Assembly (NCBI GenBank): GCA_934463175.1
Contig: CAKSIW010000008.1
Location: forward strand, 1-54,214
Reading direction: 5' to 3'
Origin: an uncultured Clostridia bacterium
GTDB taxonomy: Bacteria; Bacillota; Clostridia; Monoglobales; Monoglobaceae
DNA length: 54,214 bases
The notes beneath the pieces were generated by a model that worked only from the letters and a program-made list of their open reading frames with translations, searched no databases and was not told the DNA's origin. Position numbers and translations under genes: made by a program. Below, one piece after another: positions 14,748 through 25,353 of the stretch. How positions within the stretch are numbered: position 1 is the first letter of the stretch; each line of letters starts with the position of its first letter.

Positions 14748-16127
14748 ATGAAAAGGGCGCGGATTACGGCGGCGATGGTTGCTGCGGCAGTATGTGTGAC
14801 AGGCTTGGCAGGCTGCGGCAAGGGCAAAACAGCGGAGAATTCAGATGTGAAAACCGTTACAATGTGGAGTTCAAACTCACACAGCAAAACGGTCATGGGC
14901 AGGTTGGTTGATGAATTCAACAACGGAGAAGGAAAAAAACTCGGAATTAAGTTTGAGTATGTTGTCAAGGAAGGTGCCTCGCTGACAAACAGCATTGAGG
15001 TTGCGCTTCAGACGGGGCAGGCACCCGACATACTCGCAGGCGCAGGCGGTCTGAAGGGACTTCTGGAAAAGGGATATGTGACTGCGTTGTCAGATCTGCC
15101 CGGAAGCGATGAGTTCCTGAAAAAATATGAAGGCAAGCTGACGGAGGGAACAAATATAATAGACGGCAAGGTATATTCCGTTCCGACATACATAACAACA
15201 ATCGGTCTGATTTATAACAAGGATATGTTCCGTGAGGCGGGAATCGTTGATGAAAACGGTGAACCGACGCCGCCCGAAACCTTTGAGGAAATGCGCGAAT
15301 ATGCAAAGCGGCTGACGAACAAATCAAAGAACAAATTCGGGGTTATTTTCCCTGCAAGATGGAGCGGCTGGGTCGGTCACGACATTCAGCCCGCACTTCA
15401 GGGCTCATTCGGTCATTTCGGATTCAATCCGGTGACGGGTGAATATGACTACAGCGGACTTGCGCCGATTATAAATGCCTATATGGGTATGATTGATGAC
15501 GGCAGTGTTTTCCCCGGAATGGAAGGAATGGACAACGACCCCGCGCGTGCATATTTTGCGCAGGGTATGGTGGGAATGAAAATCGGAATGTCGTTTGACG
15601 CAGGTGTGCTGAACGAACAGTTCCCGGCGGTTTGTGACTGGGGAGTTGCTCCGCTGCCGGTTGTTGACAAAAACAATAAATACCTTCAGTACTGCAAATA
15701 TGCGGGAACGCCTCCCGTAAATTCAAAATCGGCGGCAGAGAAGGGCGAAGCCTGTCTGAAGTTCATTGAGTGGTTTGTGAGCGATGAAGTGTTCCGTGAA
15801 CTGTATGCAAACGGCATGGAAATGCCCGTTGATTGGGATATAGTCAAGGACGTTGAAATGAAAAAGGACATTAAGGGCTGGTCGGAGTTTGCGGAGCTGG
15901 CAAAAATCAGCGCGGAGAGAAACCGCACGCCAAGCAACGATATGTCGGGTATGCTGTCGCTCAGCGAAAGAGTCATGAACGATGTCCTGTCGGGAAAGGT
16001 TTCGGCGGAGGACATGCTGAAGCAGTATAACCGCGATATAACTGCGGCAACAAAGAAATATTACGATATGCACCCGAATGAGAGCATAGAGGAGTATATG
16101 AATAAGGATTGGAATATAAAACGCTGA
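14748..16127 (+). CDS. Sugar ABC transporter substrate-binding lipoprotein (family 1)
   Basis: The 459-aa protein begins with a lipoprotein signal peptide ending in the lipobox LAGC (cysteine at about residue 24). The rest is a family 1 extracellular solute-binding protein, with VTMWSSNSHSK opening the mature fold, TGQAPDILAGAGG, and the internal pair YSVPTYITTIGLIYNKDMF. It would be anchored to the outer face of the membrane and bind oligosaccharides released by the secreted enzymes of this operon. A TGAGGAGGAAAAAG site precedes the ATG. Two permease genes follow directly. No ATPase gene is present here, as is common in Firmicutes where one shared MsmX-type ATPase serves many such importers. 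Confidence 0.92.
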   Translation: MKRARITAAMVAAAVCVTGLAGCGKGKTAENSDVKTVTMWSSNSHSKTVMGRLVDEFNNGEGKKLGIKFEYVVKEGASLTNSIEVALQTGQAPDILAGAGGLKGLLEKGYVTALSDLPGSDEFLKKYEGKLTEGTNIIDGKVYSVPTYITTIGLIYNKDMFREAGIVDENGEPTPPETFEEMREYAKRLTNKSKNKFGVIFPARWSGWVGHDIQPALQGSFGHFGFNPVTGEYDYSGLAPIINAYMGMIDDGSVFPGMEGMDNDPARAYFAQGMVGMKIGMSFDAGVLNEQFPAVCDWGVAPLPVVDKNNKYLQYCKYAGTPPVNSKSAAEKGEACLKFIEWFVSDEVFRELYANGMEMPVDWDIVKDVEMKKDIKGWSEFAELAKISAERNRTPSNDMSGMLSLSERVMNDVLSGKVSAEDMLKQYNRDITAATKKYYDMHPNESIEEYMNKDWNIKR

Positions 16128-16140
16128 CGGAGGGATAACA

Positions 16141-17091
16141 TTGACTAAGCTGCAAAAAGAGACAACACGAAAAAAAGCCGAAAGAAAAACAAAATTCATC
16201 GGTTCGGAACAGTTTTGGTGCTATATCATGATTGCTCTGCCGCTGATAGGCTTTCTGGTATTCAACATTTATCCGATATTGTGGACGTTCAGATGGTCGT
16301 TTTTCTCATATAACGGGATTCCGTCGCAGACGAAATTCATCGGACTGGAAAATTTCAAGACCATGTTCACAACAGATTTCACATACTGGAGATCGTGGGG
16401 GAACACACTGCTGATTGCCGCAATCAGGATTCCTGTTGAGATGACGCTTGCAATGGGACTGGCACTGATTCTGAACAAAAAGATGAAGGGTGCGGGCTTC
16501 TTCCAGGCAATGTATTATCTTCCGCATATCATAAGCATGGCAATCATCGGACTGATTCTTTCAAACATGTTCAGCTATAACGGAATCATAAACTCAATTC
16601 TCGTCAAAATCGGAGTGATAAAGGAAAACATAGATTGGTTTGCAAATCGGTCAACTGCGATTGTGATGGTTGTGCTGGGCATATCATGGGCGCATTTCGG
16701 CGTGAATGTCATGTATTGTCTTGCGGCACTTGCAAATGTTCCCGATGAGCTTTATGAATGCGCAAACCTTGACGGGGCGTCAAAGGCAAGAACGTTTTTC
16801 AGTGTGACGCTCCCGATGATTGCACCGATATTCTCAACAATATTGCTTCTTTCCGTCAATGCCGCTTTGAGTACAAATGAATACATAATCATTCTGACAA
16901 ACGGCGGACCTCACGGGCAGACAAGCACGGTTATGTCATATATGTATACAAAGTTTGTCCCGGGATTTGCGGAGACAACCGCTCCGCAAATCGGCTATGG
17001 CTGCGCAATGTCGCTGATGACAACAATTCTGTTCACAACGGTTGCGTTCGCATACAGCAGGTTTAACAAACGAATGAAGGATTTATATTGA
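16141..17091 (+). CDS. Sugar ABC transporter permease (MalF/UgpA/LplB type)
   Basis: A 316-aa inner-membrane permease with about six transmembrane segments. The cytoplasmic EAA-like loop contains CANLDGASKARTF followed by VTLPMIAPI, the contact site for the transport ATPase. The start is a TTG at 16141, preceded by CGGAGGG (16128-16134); no better ATG is available. It lies 13 bases after the binding-protein gene and pairs with the permease at 17121 to form the channel. A short basic N-terminal tail precedes the first membrane segment. Confidence 0.92.
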   Translation: MTKLQKETTRKKAERKTKFIGSEQFWCYIMIALPLIGFLVFNIYPILWTFRWSFFSYNGIPSQTKFIGLENFKTMFTTDFTYWRSWGNTLLIAAIRIPVEMTLAMGLALILNKKMKGAGFFQAMYYLPHIISMAIIGLILSNMFSYNGIINSILVKIGVIKENIDWFANRSTAIVMVVLGISWAHFGVNVMYCLAALANVPDELYECANLDGASKARTFFSVTLPMIAPIFSTILLLSVNAALSTNEYIIILTNGGPHGQTSTVMSYMYTKFVPGFAETTAPQIGYGCAMSLMTTILFTTVAFAYSRFNKRMKDLY

Positions 17092-17120
17092 TTGTATGAG
17101 AGGCAGCGAGGTGAATTAAA

Positions 17121-17972
17121 ATGAAATTCAGAAAAAAAACAGAAAATGCAGTTTTGTATGTGATTTTGACAGTGATGATGCTTGTGACGGTTTTTCCGCT
17201 GATTTATACAATTGCGTCATCGTTCAAAACCAACACGGAGATTCTGACAAACACATCAAGAATATTTCCCGAGAACCCGACCTTTGACAACTACATTCAG
17301 GCGTGGCATTCGGAAAGCTTCCATGTTCCGTCTCTTTTGAAGAACAGCATTCTATATACCGTTGTCAATGTTTTCATTGCGGTTGCAATTGCGTCAATGG
17401 CAGGATATACCTTTGCAAGAGGCAACTTCAAGGGCAAAAAAATAATCTTTGTGTGTTTTTCGGCTCTGATGTTCATAAAACAGGGCGGTGTCGGAATCTA
17501 TGCAACCTTTCAGATTCTCAACACCATCGGACTTGACAGCTCACTTTTTGCACTTGTTTTCATAAACTGCTTTGCAGTGCCGATTGTGAACATATATCTC
17601 GTTAAGGGAAATGTTGAGACAATCCCGATTGCGATTGACGAAGCCGCGAAAATTGACGGCTGCTCGTTTGTGAGAATATTTGTGAGCATAATCCTTCCGC
17701 TTCTGAAGCCGATTCTTGCAACCATTGCAATAATGGCATTCAACGGTTCGTGGAATGACTATCTCATGCCGAATATATTCACTCTCAATCACCCCGAGCA
17801 GAGAACGCTCATAGTCGGACTCATGGCATTGAAATCGTCTGGAGAGGCGGCGTCATCATGGAACCTGATGCTTGCCGGTGCTTCAATTGCAATGCTGCCT
17901 GTCCTTGTGGCATTTGCGTTCGGAAACAAATACTTTGTAAAAGGAATTGCGGCAGGTGCGGTCAAGGGTTGA
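17121..17972 (+). CDS. Sugar ABC transporter permease (MalG/UgpE type)
   Basis: The 283-aa protein has about six transmembrane segments and the EAA loop EAAKIDGCSF followed by ILPLLKPI. It is the second membrane subunit of the importer whose binding protein is encoded at 14748. The C-terminus ends in the KGIAAGAVKG type tail common to this subfamily. GGCAGCGAGGTG precedes the ATG. The downstream gene for a secreted beta-helix protein starts 21 bases later, so transport and degradation genes are co-transcribed. Confidence 0.92.
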   Translation: MKFRKKTENAVLYVILTVMMLVTVFPLIYTIASSFKTNTEILTNTSRIFPENPTFDNYIQAWHSESFHVPSLLKNSILYTVVNVFIAVAIASMAGYTFARGNFKGKKIIFVCFSALMFIKQGGVGIYATFQILNTIGLDSSLFALVFINCFAVPIVNIYLVKGNVETIPIAIDEAAKIDGCSFVRIFVSIILPLLKPILATIAIMAFNGSWNDYLMPNIFTLNHPEQRTLIVGLMALKSSGEAASSWNLMLAGASIAMLPVLVAFAFGNKYFVKGIAAGAVKG

Positions 17973-17993
17973 TTTGATTGGAGGTGTGAAAGA

Positions 17994-20900
17994 ATGAAAG
18001 CTCTTTTGAAAAGACTGGGGGCGGCAGCACTTTGTCTGTCGGTCATTGCGTCCTCTCTTTCGGTGTGTGCAGCGCGTGATTTTGTGACGGGTGAGAGATA
18101 TGAGGCAGGAGAGGTTGTTTTGGAGCTTGAGGCAGAGGACTTTGAAGGCGAAGGCTTCAGCGTTGCCGAAGATCCGACAGCGTCGGGCGGCAAATGCATT
18201 GTGGGAGGCGGTGACGAAACAAAAACGATGTCGCACACCATAACGATTGACAAGGCGTGCTACAGCTTTGTTGTTTACGGAGTCCATAAGTCCTCGTCAA
18301 AAGATGATGCTCTGTCCTACATATCCATAAACAGCTTTGAGAACTATTCGCTTTACGATTATAAATATAATGAATGGAACAGCACGCGAATATATTTCAA
18401 CGAGCTTGACCCGGGTGACTATACAATCAATCTCAGAAGCGTGAGAGCGGGTCAGAAGATTGACAAAATAATTGTCAAGTATAATGTGAGTGAGGAAGAG
18501 GACGGCACAGGCACCGCGGCGAACAGTGTGAAATATATTGCGGGCCATCCCGAATATGAGGCTCTGCCGGGTGAAGGCTTCCGCGAACAGAAGCCGGGGA
18601 CAATCAAAATGGAGTTTGAGGACGGCATATTTGAAAATGAAAACGGTCTCGTTGTTGAGGACGAAAACGCGTCCGGCGGAAAATATTGGAGAGCCGCGTC
18701 AACCCAGGGCGCGTCAAACGCTGCGGATATTGCGGAGCCTGAGCTGCGAATGAAATTCTATATTCCCAAAAAGGGAAGCTATCGAATGTTTTTGAGATAT
18801 TACATTGACACTCCGAACCGCAGCATGTGGATGGGGATTGATGACGATAACTATGCAAAAACGGGAATCAACGCGTCACCGCTCAACGAGTGGTCGTGGA
18901 GAGGACCGAACACATATAATTTTGATGAAGGCTGGCATACGCTTGATTTCAAGAGACGTTCGGGCGGCGTTCTGAGAATGGACAGTGTCATAATCACAAC
19001 AGACCCGACCTATATTCCGCTCGGATACGGGGCACTTCCGGGCGATGAAATTGATCTTGACCCCGAGAGTGCGAAGAAAATATATGAACAAAAGCACGAG
19101 CCGAAGGTCAAGGGCCGCAATTTCAGACTGAGAGGAGACTGCGAGTTTGAATTTGTCAACAATGACATCATGCTTTCGGGCGCAAATCTTGCAATGGCTC
19201 TCGGCATTCAGCTTGAAATATATAAAGACTGCTACATCATCAGACGCGGACGGCAATATGTGAAATACTATCCCGGAAGCCGAAGAAGCATTGTGAACGG
19301 CGTGCCGTATCTGTCCGACGCAAAAACGGAAAACCTTGCCGAGGAGGACGACATTCCGAGGGTGTCGCTGCTTGCGGCACAAAAGGCGTTCGGCTTGGAT
19401 TTTCAATATGACGATTCATCAAATACGGTGAATATATATGACTTCTATGAAGAAGAGGAGCTCAGGGTCGCAGGGGAGGACGAGATAAAGCTGTATGTCA
19501 GCGAGGATTTCATACACTATGAAATCCCGTGCGACAACCCGAATGCACAGGTTGAGGTCTGGCTGAGGAGCAGAATTTCGGATGCCGATGTGGTGCAGAG
19601 AACCAATGTTGACAATCTCAACACAATAAAGCAGGGTGGGTATTTATACAAACACCCCCAGTATCAGTATCTGAACGATCCGCCATATTGGCAGAAGGCG
19701 CAGACTCCCGTGTATGCGGACGGAGCCTTCAGGGGCGCAATGCGGAGCTATCATGAGCTGATTTTTGAGGCGAAGGTCAGAATTGTTGAAAACAACAGGG
19801 AAAGAGTGTTCAAGGGCATATGCGACAAAAGGACAATTCACCAGAACGGAAGCAAAACTCCCGAGGAGTATAAGTATAACACAGAGGGCGGTTTGCTCGC
19901 AGTTCCGACCTTTGAAAATGTGAGCTTCTATCTCGACGCGGATGGCGAAAGCCCGACCTGCGAGGCATACTACCGCAAAAAGGGCGATGAGGAATGGAAA
20001 GCGGCATATGAGCCGATGTGGGATTTTCAGACAAAGCAGTTCCGCGGAACACTGACGTTTCTTGAACAGGACACGGAGTATGAGCTGCGCGCGGCGGCAT
20101 ATGAAAACGGAAGAAAGCTTGCCGAGGGTTCAGCAACGGTCAGAACATGGCAGGACAATCCGCCGGTTAAGGAGACAATAAAGCTTAAGGATATCTATGA
20201 CGGAAGCGGCGACTTAATGCTGTATGGAATTTGCGGCAGTGATGACGGCTGGGTGAAAATCGACGGCGAGGGAATGACGGTTGACGCAGGCAAGCTGACA
20301 TATGACGCTGTTGTCATATCAAAATGCCGGAACCTCATTTTTGAGAATGTCAGGGTCAGGGGCGGTCTTGACGCGTGCATTGCAATTGACAGTGCCTCCA
20401 AGAACATCAGAATTGTGAACTGCGACATTGCGGAATGGGGACTCGGTTCTGTTTTTGACAACAAATCGGGATTATATATGAGAAGCGGCACGACGTTTAA
20501 CTATTCGGCAGGAATAATTGCCTGTGCGTCGGAAAATCTTGTCATTGAACGCTGCTATATTCATGATTCCGACACAAACACAAATCCGTGGATCGGCAGC
20601 GGATATATGGACGTCCACCCTGCCGGAAGCTGCGGTGTGTATATGATGGGAAAACGCGGAACGGTCATCAGATATAACGATTTTGTCGGAAGTGACAAGC
20701 ACCGATTCAACGATGTTCTGGAGGGTGCGGGAAACGGCGGCAGAGGCGACACCTCAACAGGCAGTGACTCGGACATATACGGCAACATGCTGATGTTCTC
20801 AAATGATGACATAATGGAGCTGGACAGCGGACAGATGAATGTGAGGGTATATCACAACAGAATGGAACAGGCTCATGTCGGAATCAGCGGTGCGCCGAAC

Positions 20901-21752
20901 ACAATGGGACCGTCATATATCTACAGAAACGTCATTGACAATCTCGGCGGCGTGACAGGAGACGATTTCAACTATTACGGACTGGCTCTGAAAATCGGCG
21001 GTGCAAAGATACCGTTCTCAATGACATATTTCCTGAACAACACCGTGTTCGGAAACAACATAATTCAAAACTCAAACCACGGCGGTTCAACGGTTCACCA
21101 TGACCATGCAAGAAACAATATGTTCATCACAAAGACGGGCAAGGGAACGGCACTTCAGAACAGAACCGCCCAGGAAGGACGGGACAGCTATGATTATGAC
21201 GTTCTGTGGGGAACGGTGAATCTGTCGGTTGAAGGACAGGAACAGAATGCGATTTTTGAACGCCCCGAGTTTGTGAGTGAAGAAAAAGCCGACTGGCATT
21301 TGACTGACGGCTCACCCGGAAAGGGCAGCGGACTTGCGCTTGCAAACTTCACGGACGGCGGAAAGGTCAATCGAGGCGCATTTGTCGGAGATGAGCATGA
21401 CCCGCTCTTCCTGCCTGCAAGACCTGTTGATATGTCGGCAGACACCTATAGGGTTCAGATGAAAAACAAGGAAACGAGAGAAATCAAGATTCACTTTGGC
21501 GACATTGGAGAAGGAAGAAGCTTCAGCCTTGTGAAAAACCGTGACTTTGAATGGCTCAGATTTGCCGATGATGAAACGGAAAACATAAAAATCGAGCCAA
21601 ACTCCGAGGTGACGGTCAGAATCACGGCAGACACTTCAAACCTCGGCTTCAACTATCCCTCACAAAAGGAATTTTCAAAGGGAAAAGGTTTGTTCCTTGT
21701 TCGGCTTGACAATGGATTTTCCATTCCGATAACGGTATTTTGCGAAAAATAA
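17994..21752 (+). CDS. Large secreted right-handed beta-helix protein with CBM-like and stalk domains (putative polysaccharide lyase/hydrolase)
   Basis: The 1252-aa protein has a signal peptide (about residues 1-26, ending VCAA). Two carbohydrate-binding-like beta domains follow at about 35-165 and 200-340; both start with an acidic E-E/D-F pattern and contain a TASGGK or NASGGKYW motif as in CBM35/CBM6. A copper-amine-oxidase-N-like stalk domain spans about 380-485 and fibronectin-like strands about 500-720. A right-handed parallel beta-helix runs from about 770 to 1100 with repeating N-x-x-I/V steps (RNLIFENVRVRGG, KNIRIVNCDIAEWG, SENLVIERCYIHDSD), and a C-terminal beta domain closes the protein. 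Beta-helices of this type are typical of pectin and other polysaccharide lyases, but I cannot assign a family or catalytic residues. It is paralogous to the protein at 25354. Confidence 0.8.
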   Translation: MKALLKRLGAAALCLSVIASSLSVCAARDFVTGERYEAGEVVLELEAEDFEGEGFSVAEDPTASGGKCIVGGGDETKTMSHTITIDKACYSFVVYGVHKSSSKDDALSYISINSFENYSLYDYKYNEWNSTRIYFNELDPGDYTINLRSVRAGQKIDKIIVKYNVSEEEDGTGTAANSVKYIAGHPEYEALPGEGFREQKPGTIKMEFEDGIFENENGLVVEDENASGGKYWRAASTQGASNAADIAEPELRMKFYIPKKGSYRMFLRYYIDTPNRSMWMGIDDDNYAKTGINASPLNEWSWRGPNTYNFDEGWHTLDFKRRSGGVLRMDSVIITTDPTYIPLGYGALPGDEIDLDPESAKKIYEQKHEPKVKGRNFRLRGDCEFEFVNNDIMLSGANLAMALGIQLEIYKDCYIIRRGRQYVKYYPGSRRSIVNGVPYLSDAKTENLAEEDDIPRVSLLAAQKAFGLDFQYDDSSNTVNIYDFYEEEELRVAGEDEIKLYVSEDFIHYEIPCDNPNAQVEVWLRSRISDADVVQRTNVDNLNTIKQGGYLYKHPQYQYLNDPPYWQKAQTPVYADGAFRGAMRSYHELIFEAKVRIVENNRERVFKGICDKRTIHQNGSKTPEEYKYNTEGGLLAVPTFENVSFYLDADGESPTCEAYYRKKGDEEWKAAYEPMWDFQTKQFRGTLTFLEQDTEYELRAAAYENGRKLAEGSATVRTWQDNPPVKETIKLKDIYDGSGDLMLYGICGSDDGWVKIDGEGMTVDAGKLTYDAVVISKCRNLIFENVRVRGGLDACIAIDSASKNIRIVNCDIAEWGLGSVFDNKSGLYMRSGTTFNYSAGIIACASENLVIERCYIHDSDTNTNPWIGSGYMDVHPAGSCGVYMMGKRGTVIRYNDFVGSDKHRFNDVLEGAGNGGRGDTSTGSDSDIYGNMLMFSNDDIMELDSGQMNVRVYHNRMEQAHVGISGAPNTMGPSYIYRNVIDNLGGVTGDDFNYYGLALKIGGAKIPFSMTYFLNNTVFGNNIIQNSNHGGSTVHHDHARNNMFITKTGKGTALQNRTAQEGRDSYDYDVLWGTVNLSVEGQEQNAIFERPEFVSEEKADWHLTDGSPGKGSGLALANFTDGGKVNRGAFVGDEHDPLFLPARPVDMSADTYRVQMKNKETREIKIHFGDIGEGRSFSLVKNRDFEWLRFADDETENIKIEPNSEVTVRITADTSNLGFNYPSQKEFSKGKGLFLVRLDNGFSIPITVFCEK

Positions 21753-21789
21753 TAAATTAATATAAATTTAACGAGAGGAGTTTTTGTTA

Positions 21790-24700
21790 ATGAAAACGAA
21801 AAAATTTCACGCAAAAGCAGCAAGCGTGCTTCTGGCTGCGGCAATGATTTTGACTCAGCTTGCAGGGGTAAATCTGACGGCTTTTGCGGCAGAGGGCGAC
21901 AGCTTCAGCGTGCTGCTTGCGGAAAGCTTTGAGGGTGACACAATCACGGGCACTCTGAACACTGCGGCAGATATGAAGCTTGTTTCGGCAAATGATTTTT
22001 CAGCGTCATATTCCAACACGGAGTTTGGATTTGACAAAATGCTTGAAATGAATGACGCGGCAAGAGTGTCAAATCCAAAGGACACAAAGGCTGTGACGTA
22101 TGCAAGAGGCTTTGACGCTGTGCCGGCGGGGACTGCAAATGCCTATATGGAGTTTGAGCTTGACCTGGGAATTGTGCAGAATGGAATTGCCGAGTTTAAC
22201 TTCTGTTTCACTTCAAACGGGAGCGAAAAGAGTTGGTTGAGATGGAACTCGATGGGTGGTGCGCTGAATGCTCATCAAGGCAGCACTTATGGAGCTGTGG
22301 GAACAAGTGCAAAGTCTTCTTATACAACAACGTCAAACAAGCTTGACCACATAAAGTTTGTGATTCAGGTGACGGACGGGGAAGGCAAGGTTGTGAATAA
22401 GTTTAAAAGCTTCAGCATAAACGGTGTTAAAAAGAGCAATGCAGAATATGAGTTGGGAAGTGATTATTCAATAGACGGAATAAAGATTAAAATGAATTCC
22501 CCGGGTGCAGGCTGGCATAACAATTCCACAGTCAAAAATGCACAGGTTCACATTGACAACCTTGTTGCAACACGTTATATCTCGTCAGAATGCACATCTT
22601 CCGCACCCGACAGATATGCATTCTACAACAGGGCGGGAGAGACATTTTCAAAAATCACCGCTGCACTTGCTGACGGAATGATAAGTGCGTCTGATGCCGA
22701 GACGCTTCGCAGTGAGGCAAAGGAGGCAGCAGCTGTATATAAAACAGGAACTCAGACAGCCGAGTTTACCTCAGCCAAAGCAGCACTTGCAGCCGTTGAG
22801 GCAAAGCTCGGGAACGGATTTGAGACGCTGTATCACAACAATTTTGAAACCGACGGCACAGACTGCGCAAGCTATGCGGCTCTTGTCGGATATGGGAAAA
22901 TGAAAACGATTGAGCGCGCAGCAGACGGTTCCGTTCCGTCTGCGGTGACATACAACTTTTCCAATACTGCGGCAAACAATGACACCGTTCAGATTGATGT
23001 TGACCTTGGAGTATATAACTATGACGGTCTTGCAGAAGTATTCATAAAGTTTATAAACAGTTCGGGCATTGAGTTGGGATACTTAAAGTGGAATCCGGCC
23101 GGAGCTTGCTATTATTATGTAGGTTCAAGTCAAATTAGAATAGTTCAAAATTCGTATCAATATACAAAAGACAAACCTCAGCATTTTGTGCTGAAATTCA
23201 CAAAGACGGTTTCCGGCGAAAACATTTCATATGTGCTGAATGAGGTTCGTTTTGACGATCAGACAAATGCAGTGAAAGAACCTCCGACAATCAGCGGAGA
23301 AATCGGCGGTGTTTCTGTTACGACAACGAAAAAGAGTAGCCAAGACAAAGCATACGGCGTGGCACTCGATAACCTTTTGGTGACAAGCTATGCTCCGTCG
23401 GCAGACGGCACATCTCCGGTTGCAAATTACTATGAATATCGCAGCGGTGTTACAAAATACAGCGAAACCCTGGCAGCACTCAACGCAGGTGAAAATGAGG
23501 TTTTGACCACGGCAAAGAATTTGTGCTCAAAGGCAATCAGCCAGACAAGAGCAAACTCATCACTGGCAGAACTGAAGGCTGAGACGGGACGTGTGCTTGC
23601 AGACAGCCTTGAATGGAGTGAGGTTTCGAAAGCAGATAAAAACGCGCTTGACGAGAACATCAGTCTTCCCACGGTTTGCACCTTGGGCGGAAAGTACTTT
23701 GACTTAGTTTGGGCAACGAGCGATTCCTCGGTGATTTCGGCAACAGGTGCGGTGAGCCGCGGAAAGCTGAACAAAACAGCGGTTCTGACTGCAACGGGAA
23801 CAATTGACGCGGATTCATTGAAATTTGAAAAGAGCTTTGATGTCAGAGTTTTGGCGAACGGAAGCCGTGCTGCCGGCAGTGTCTCGGGACAGGTGCTTGC
23901 GGCGGCACAGATAACAATGACGGCTTCGGGCGAAATCAGTGTCAAGGCAGACAGCACCGAGATCGTAAAGACAACTCTTGCACAGGGAGTGAGCGACGTT
24001 CAGTTCTTTGCGGACACCGAAAAGGACAAATACATTCTGTTTGTGAACGGTGCAAAAGCACAGGAGGGCAATTTTGCGGCAGACAGCGTGGCAGCTGTTG
24101 CATTTGAAGGCGGCACGGCGGCAAATGCGGTTTTGCTTGAGCTTGACAAGGCTGCATATGAGGTTGTCGGATTAAGCTTTAAAGATGCAGACGGAAATGC
24201 AAGAACAATTCCGACTGCGGGAGGAAAACTGACGGGAGTTACTCTTGCCGATAAGAATGTTTTTGATGACGCGGCAATTGTTGTTGCGGCAATCTATGAC
24301 AGCAGCAAGAAGCTCATTGCGGCTGAATATTGTCAGGCACCGGCTGCAGCTCTTGACACAAATGCTGAGGCAGCGGTTGAGCTTTCGCTTCCGACTGATA
24401 AGACGGTTCTTGAAGGAACAGAGATTCGAGTTTTTGTGTTCAGCACACTGAATGACATAAAGCCAATGAGCGAATTGTTCACCTACAGTGTCGGAGAAAA
24501 CCTTCCTCAGAATGTGACAATTCACATTGCAGGTGATTCAACGGCGGAAAGATATGGGGATGATTATTATCCGCGTGCAGGCTGGGGGCAGGTGTTCGGC
24601 GAAAATTTTATGACAGCACAGTTGTGATTCGCAACTGTGCACACTCCGGACAAAGCACCAGAACCTTCATTGACAACGGTTACTGGGAAGAAATGAAGAA

Positions 24701-25265
24701 AAACATCAAACCGGGGGATTATGTTCTGATACAGTTCGGTCACAACGACCAGGACGATGCTGTGTCAAAGCATACCGAAATCGGGAAGGAATATGTGTAT
24801 GAGGACAGCGATGGAAATGAGGTGACAGTTCCTTCCTATGAAACCTATCTTGCACGGTATGTCAGCGAGACCGAGGAGCTTGGGGCAGTTCCTGTCATCG
24901 TGACATCAATAACGCGCCGCCTGTATCTTTCAAATCCCAACACAATGGGCGGATATCCGCAGGCGGCAAAGGCATTTGCTCAAAGCCGCGGAACTGCGTG
25001 CATAGATATGTATAAATATTCAACAGAGCTTTTGACCAAGCTGGGCGATGAGGGGTCAAAGGAGCTTTATCTGTGGCTTGATGCGGAAGATTCAAGATAT
25101 ATGTCCGATTCGCGTTATACCGCGGAAAACAATAAGCTGAGGGGTGCGAAGCAGGAGGATAACTCTCACTTCACATATTACGGCGCAGGAATATTTGCGT
25201 CAGAGATTGCAAGGCAGCTGGGTGAAAAGTTCAGCAGTCTTGCAGGCAGCATAAAGAAAAACTAA
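21790..25265 (+). CDS. Secreted multidomain esterase, zero frame plus -1 frame (CE12/rhamnogalacturonan acetylesterase-like), split by a frame change at 24603-24609
   Basis: Read in one frame, 21790-24627 encodes 945 aa and stops inside an SGNH domain. The -1 frame from 24609 continues the same domain to 25265, and a fused product would be 1158 aa. The order is: signal peptide 1-37; LamG-like module about 38-277; helical linker to 340; second LamG-like module about 345-553 with helical linker; an atrophied bacterial Ig-like domain about 615-700 (WATSDSSVISATGAVS); then CE12-type SGNH from about 908. The serine block (IHIAGDSTAERYG, GWGQVFGE) is in the zero frame. The block with NCAHSGQSTRTFID, the GHND motif in IQFGHNDQDD and the late DNSHFT histidine are in the -1 frame. 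ATG 21790 follows GAGAGGAG by 9 bases. It may be frameshifted by design, mutated or mis-sequenced (see findings). A role in pectin deacetylation is inferred from the family. Confidence 0.75.
24603..24640 (+). promoter_or_regulatory. Possible programmed -1 ribosomal frameshift signal
   Basis: The heptamer A AAT TTT (24603-24609) has the X XXY YYZ form in the zero frame. A 6-base spacer (24610-24615) leads to a perfect 9-bp stem, GCACAGTTG (24616-24624) with CAACTGTGC (24632-24640), around a 7-base loop holding the zero-frame TGA stop (24625-24627). Slipping back one base at the heptamer gives GENF followed by YDSTVV, which continues the expected esterase domain exactly. No other frame junction in this gene would do so as cleanly. 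Whether ribosomes really shift here is untested. Confidence 0.5.
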
Positions 25266-25277
25266 GACAGAATGCAC

Positions 25278-25309
25278 GGGGCGGTTTGACTGAAAGTGCA
25301 AGCCGTCCC
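25278..25309 (+). other. Intergenic hairpin downstream of the esterase gene
   Basis: GGGGCGGTTTG (25278-25288) pairs over all 11 positions (two G-U pairs) with CAAGCCGTCCC (25299-25309) around a 10-base loop. It is followed by an A-rich run and a smaller GCAAAA/TTTTGC pair, not by a T-run, so a processing or stability element is as likely as a partial terminator. Confidence 0.35.
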
Positions 25310-25353
25310 ACGGCAAAAAAGTTTTGCAGTCTGAGGAAAGGGTTTGTTGGCAG

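Noticed and set aside
24624..25265. Independent gene starting at the GTG at 24624
   Set aside because: It has no ribosome binding site, its start lies within the 9-bp stem, and it lacks the SGNH serine block. It is the -1-frame continuation of the upstream gene.
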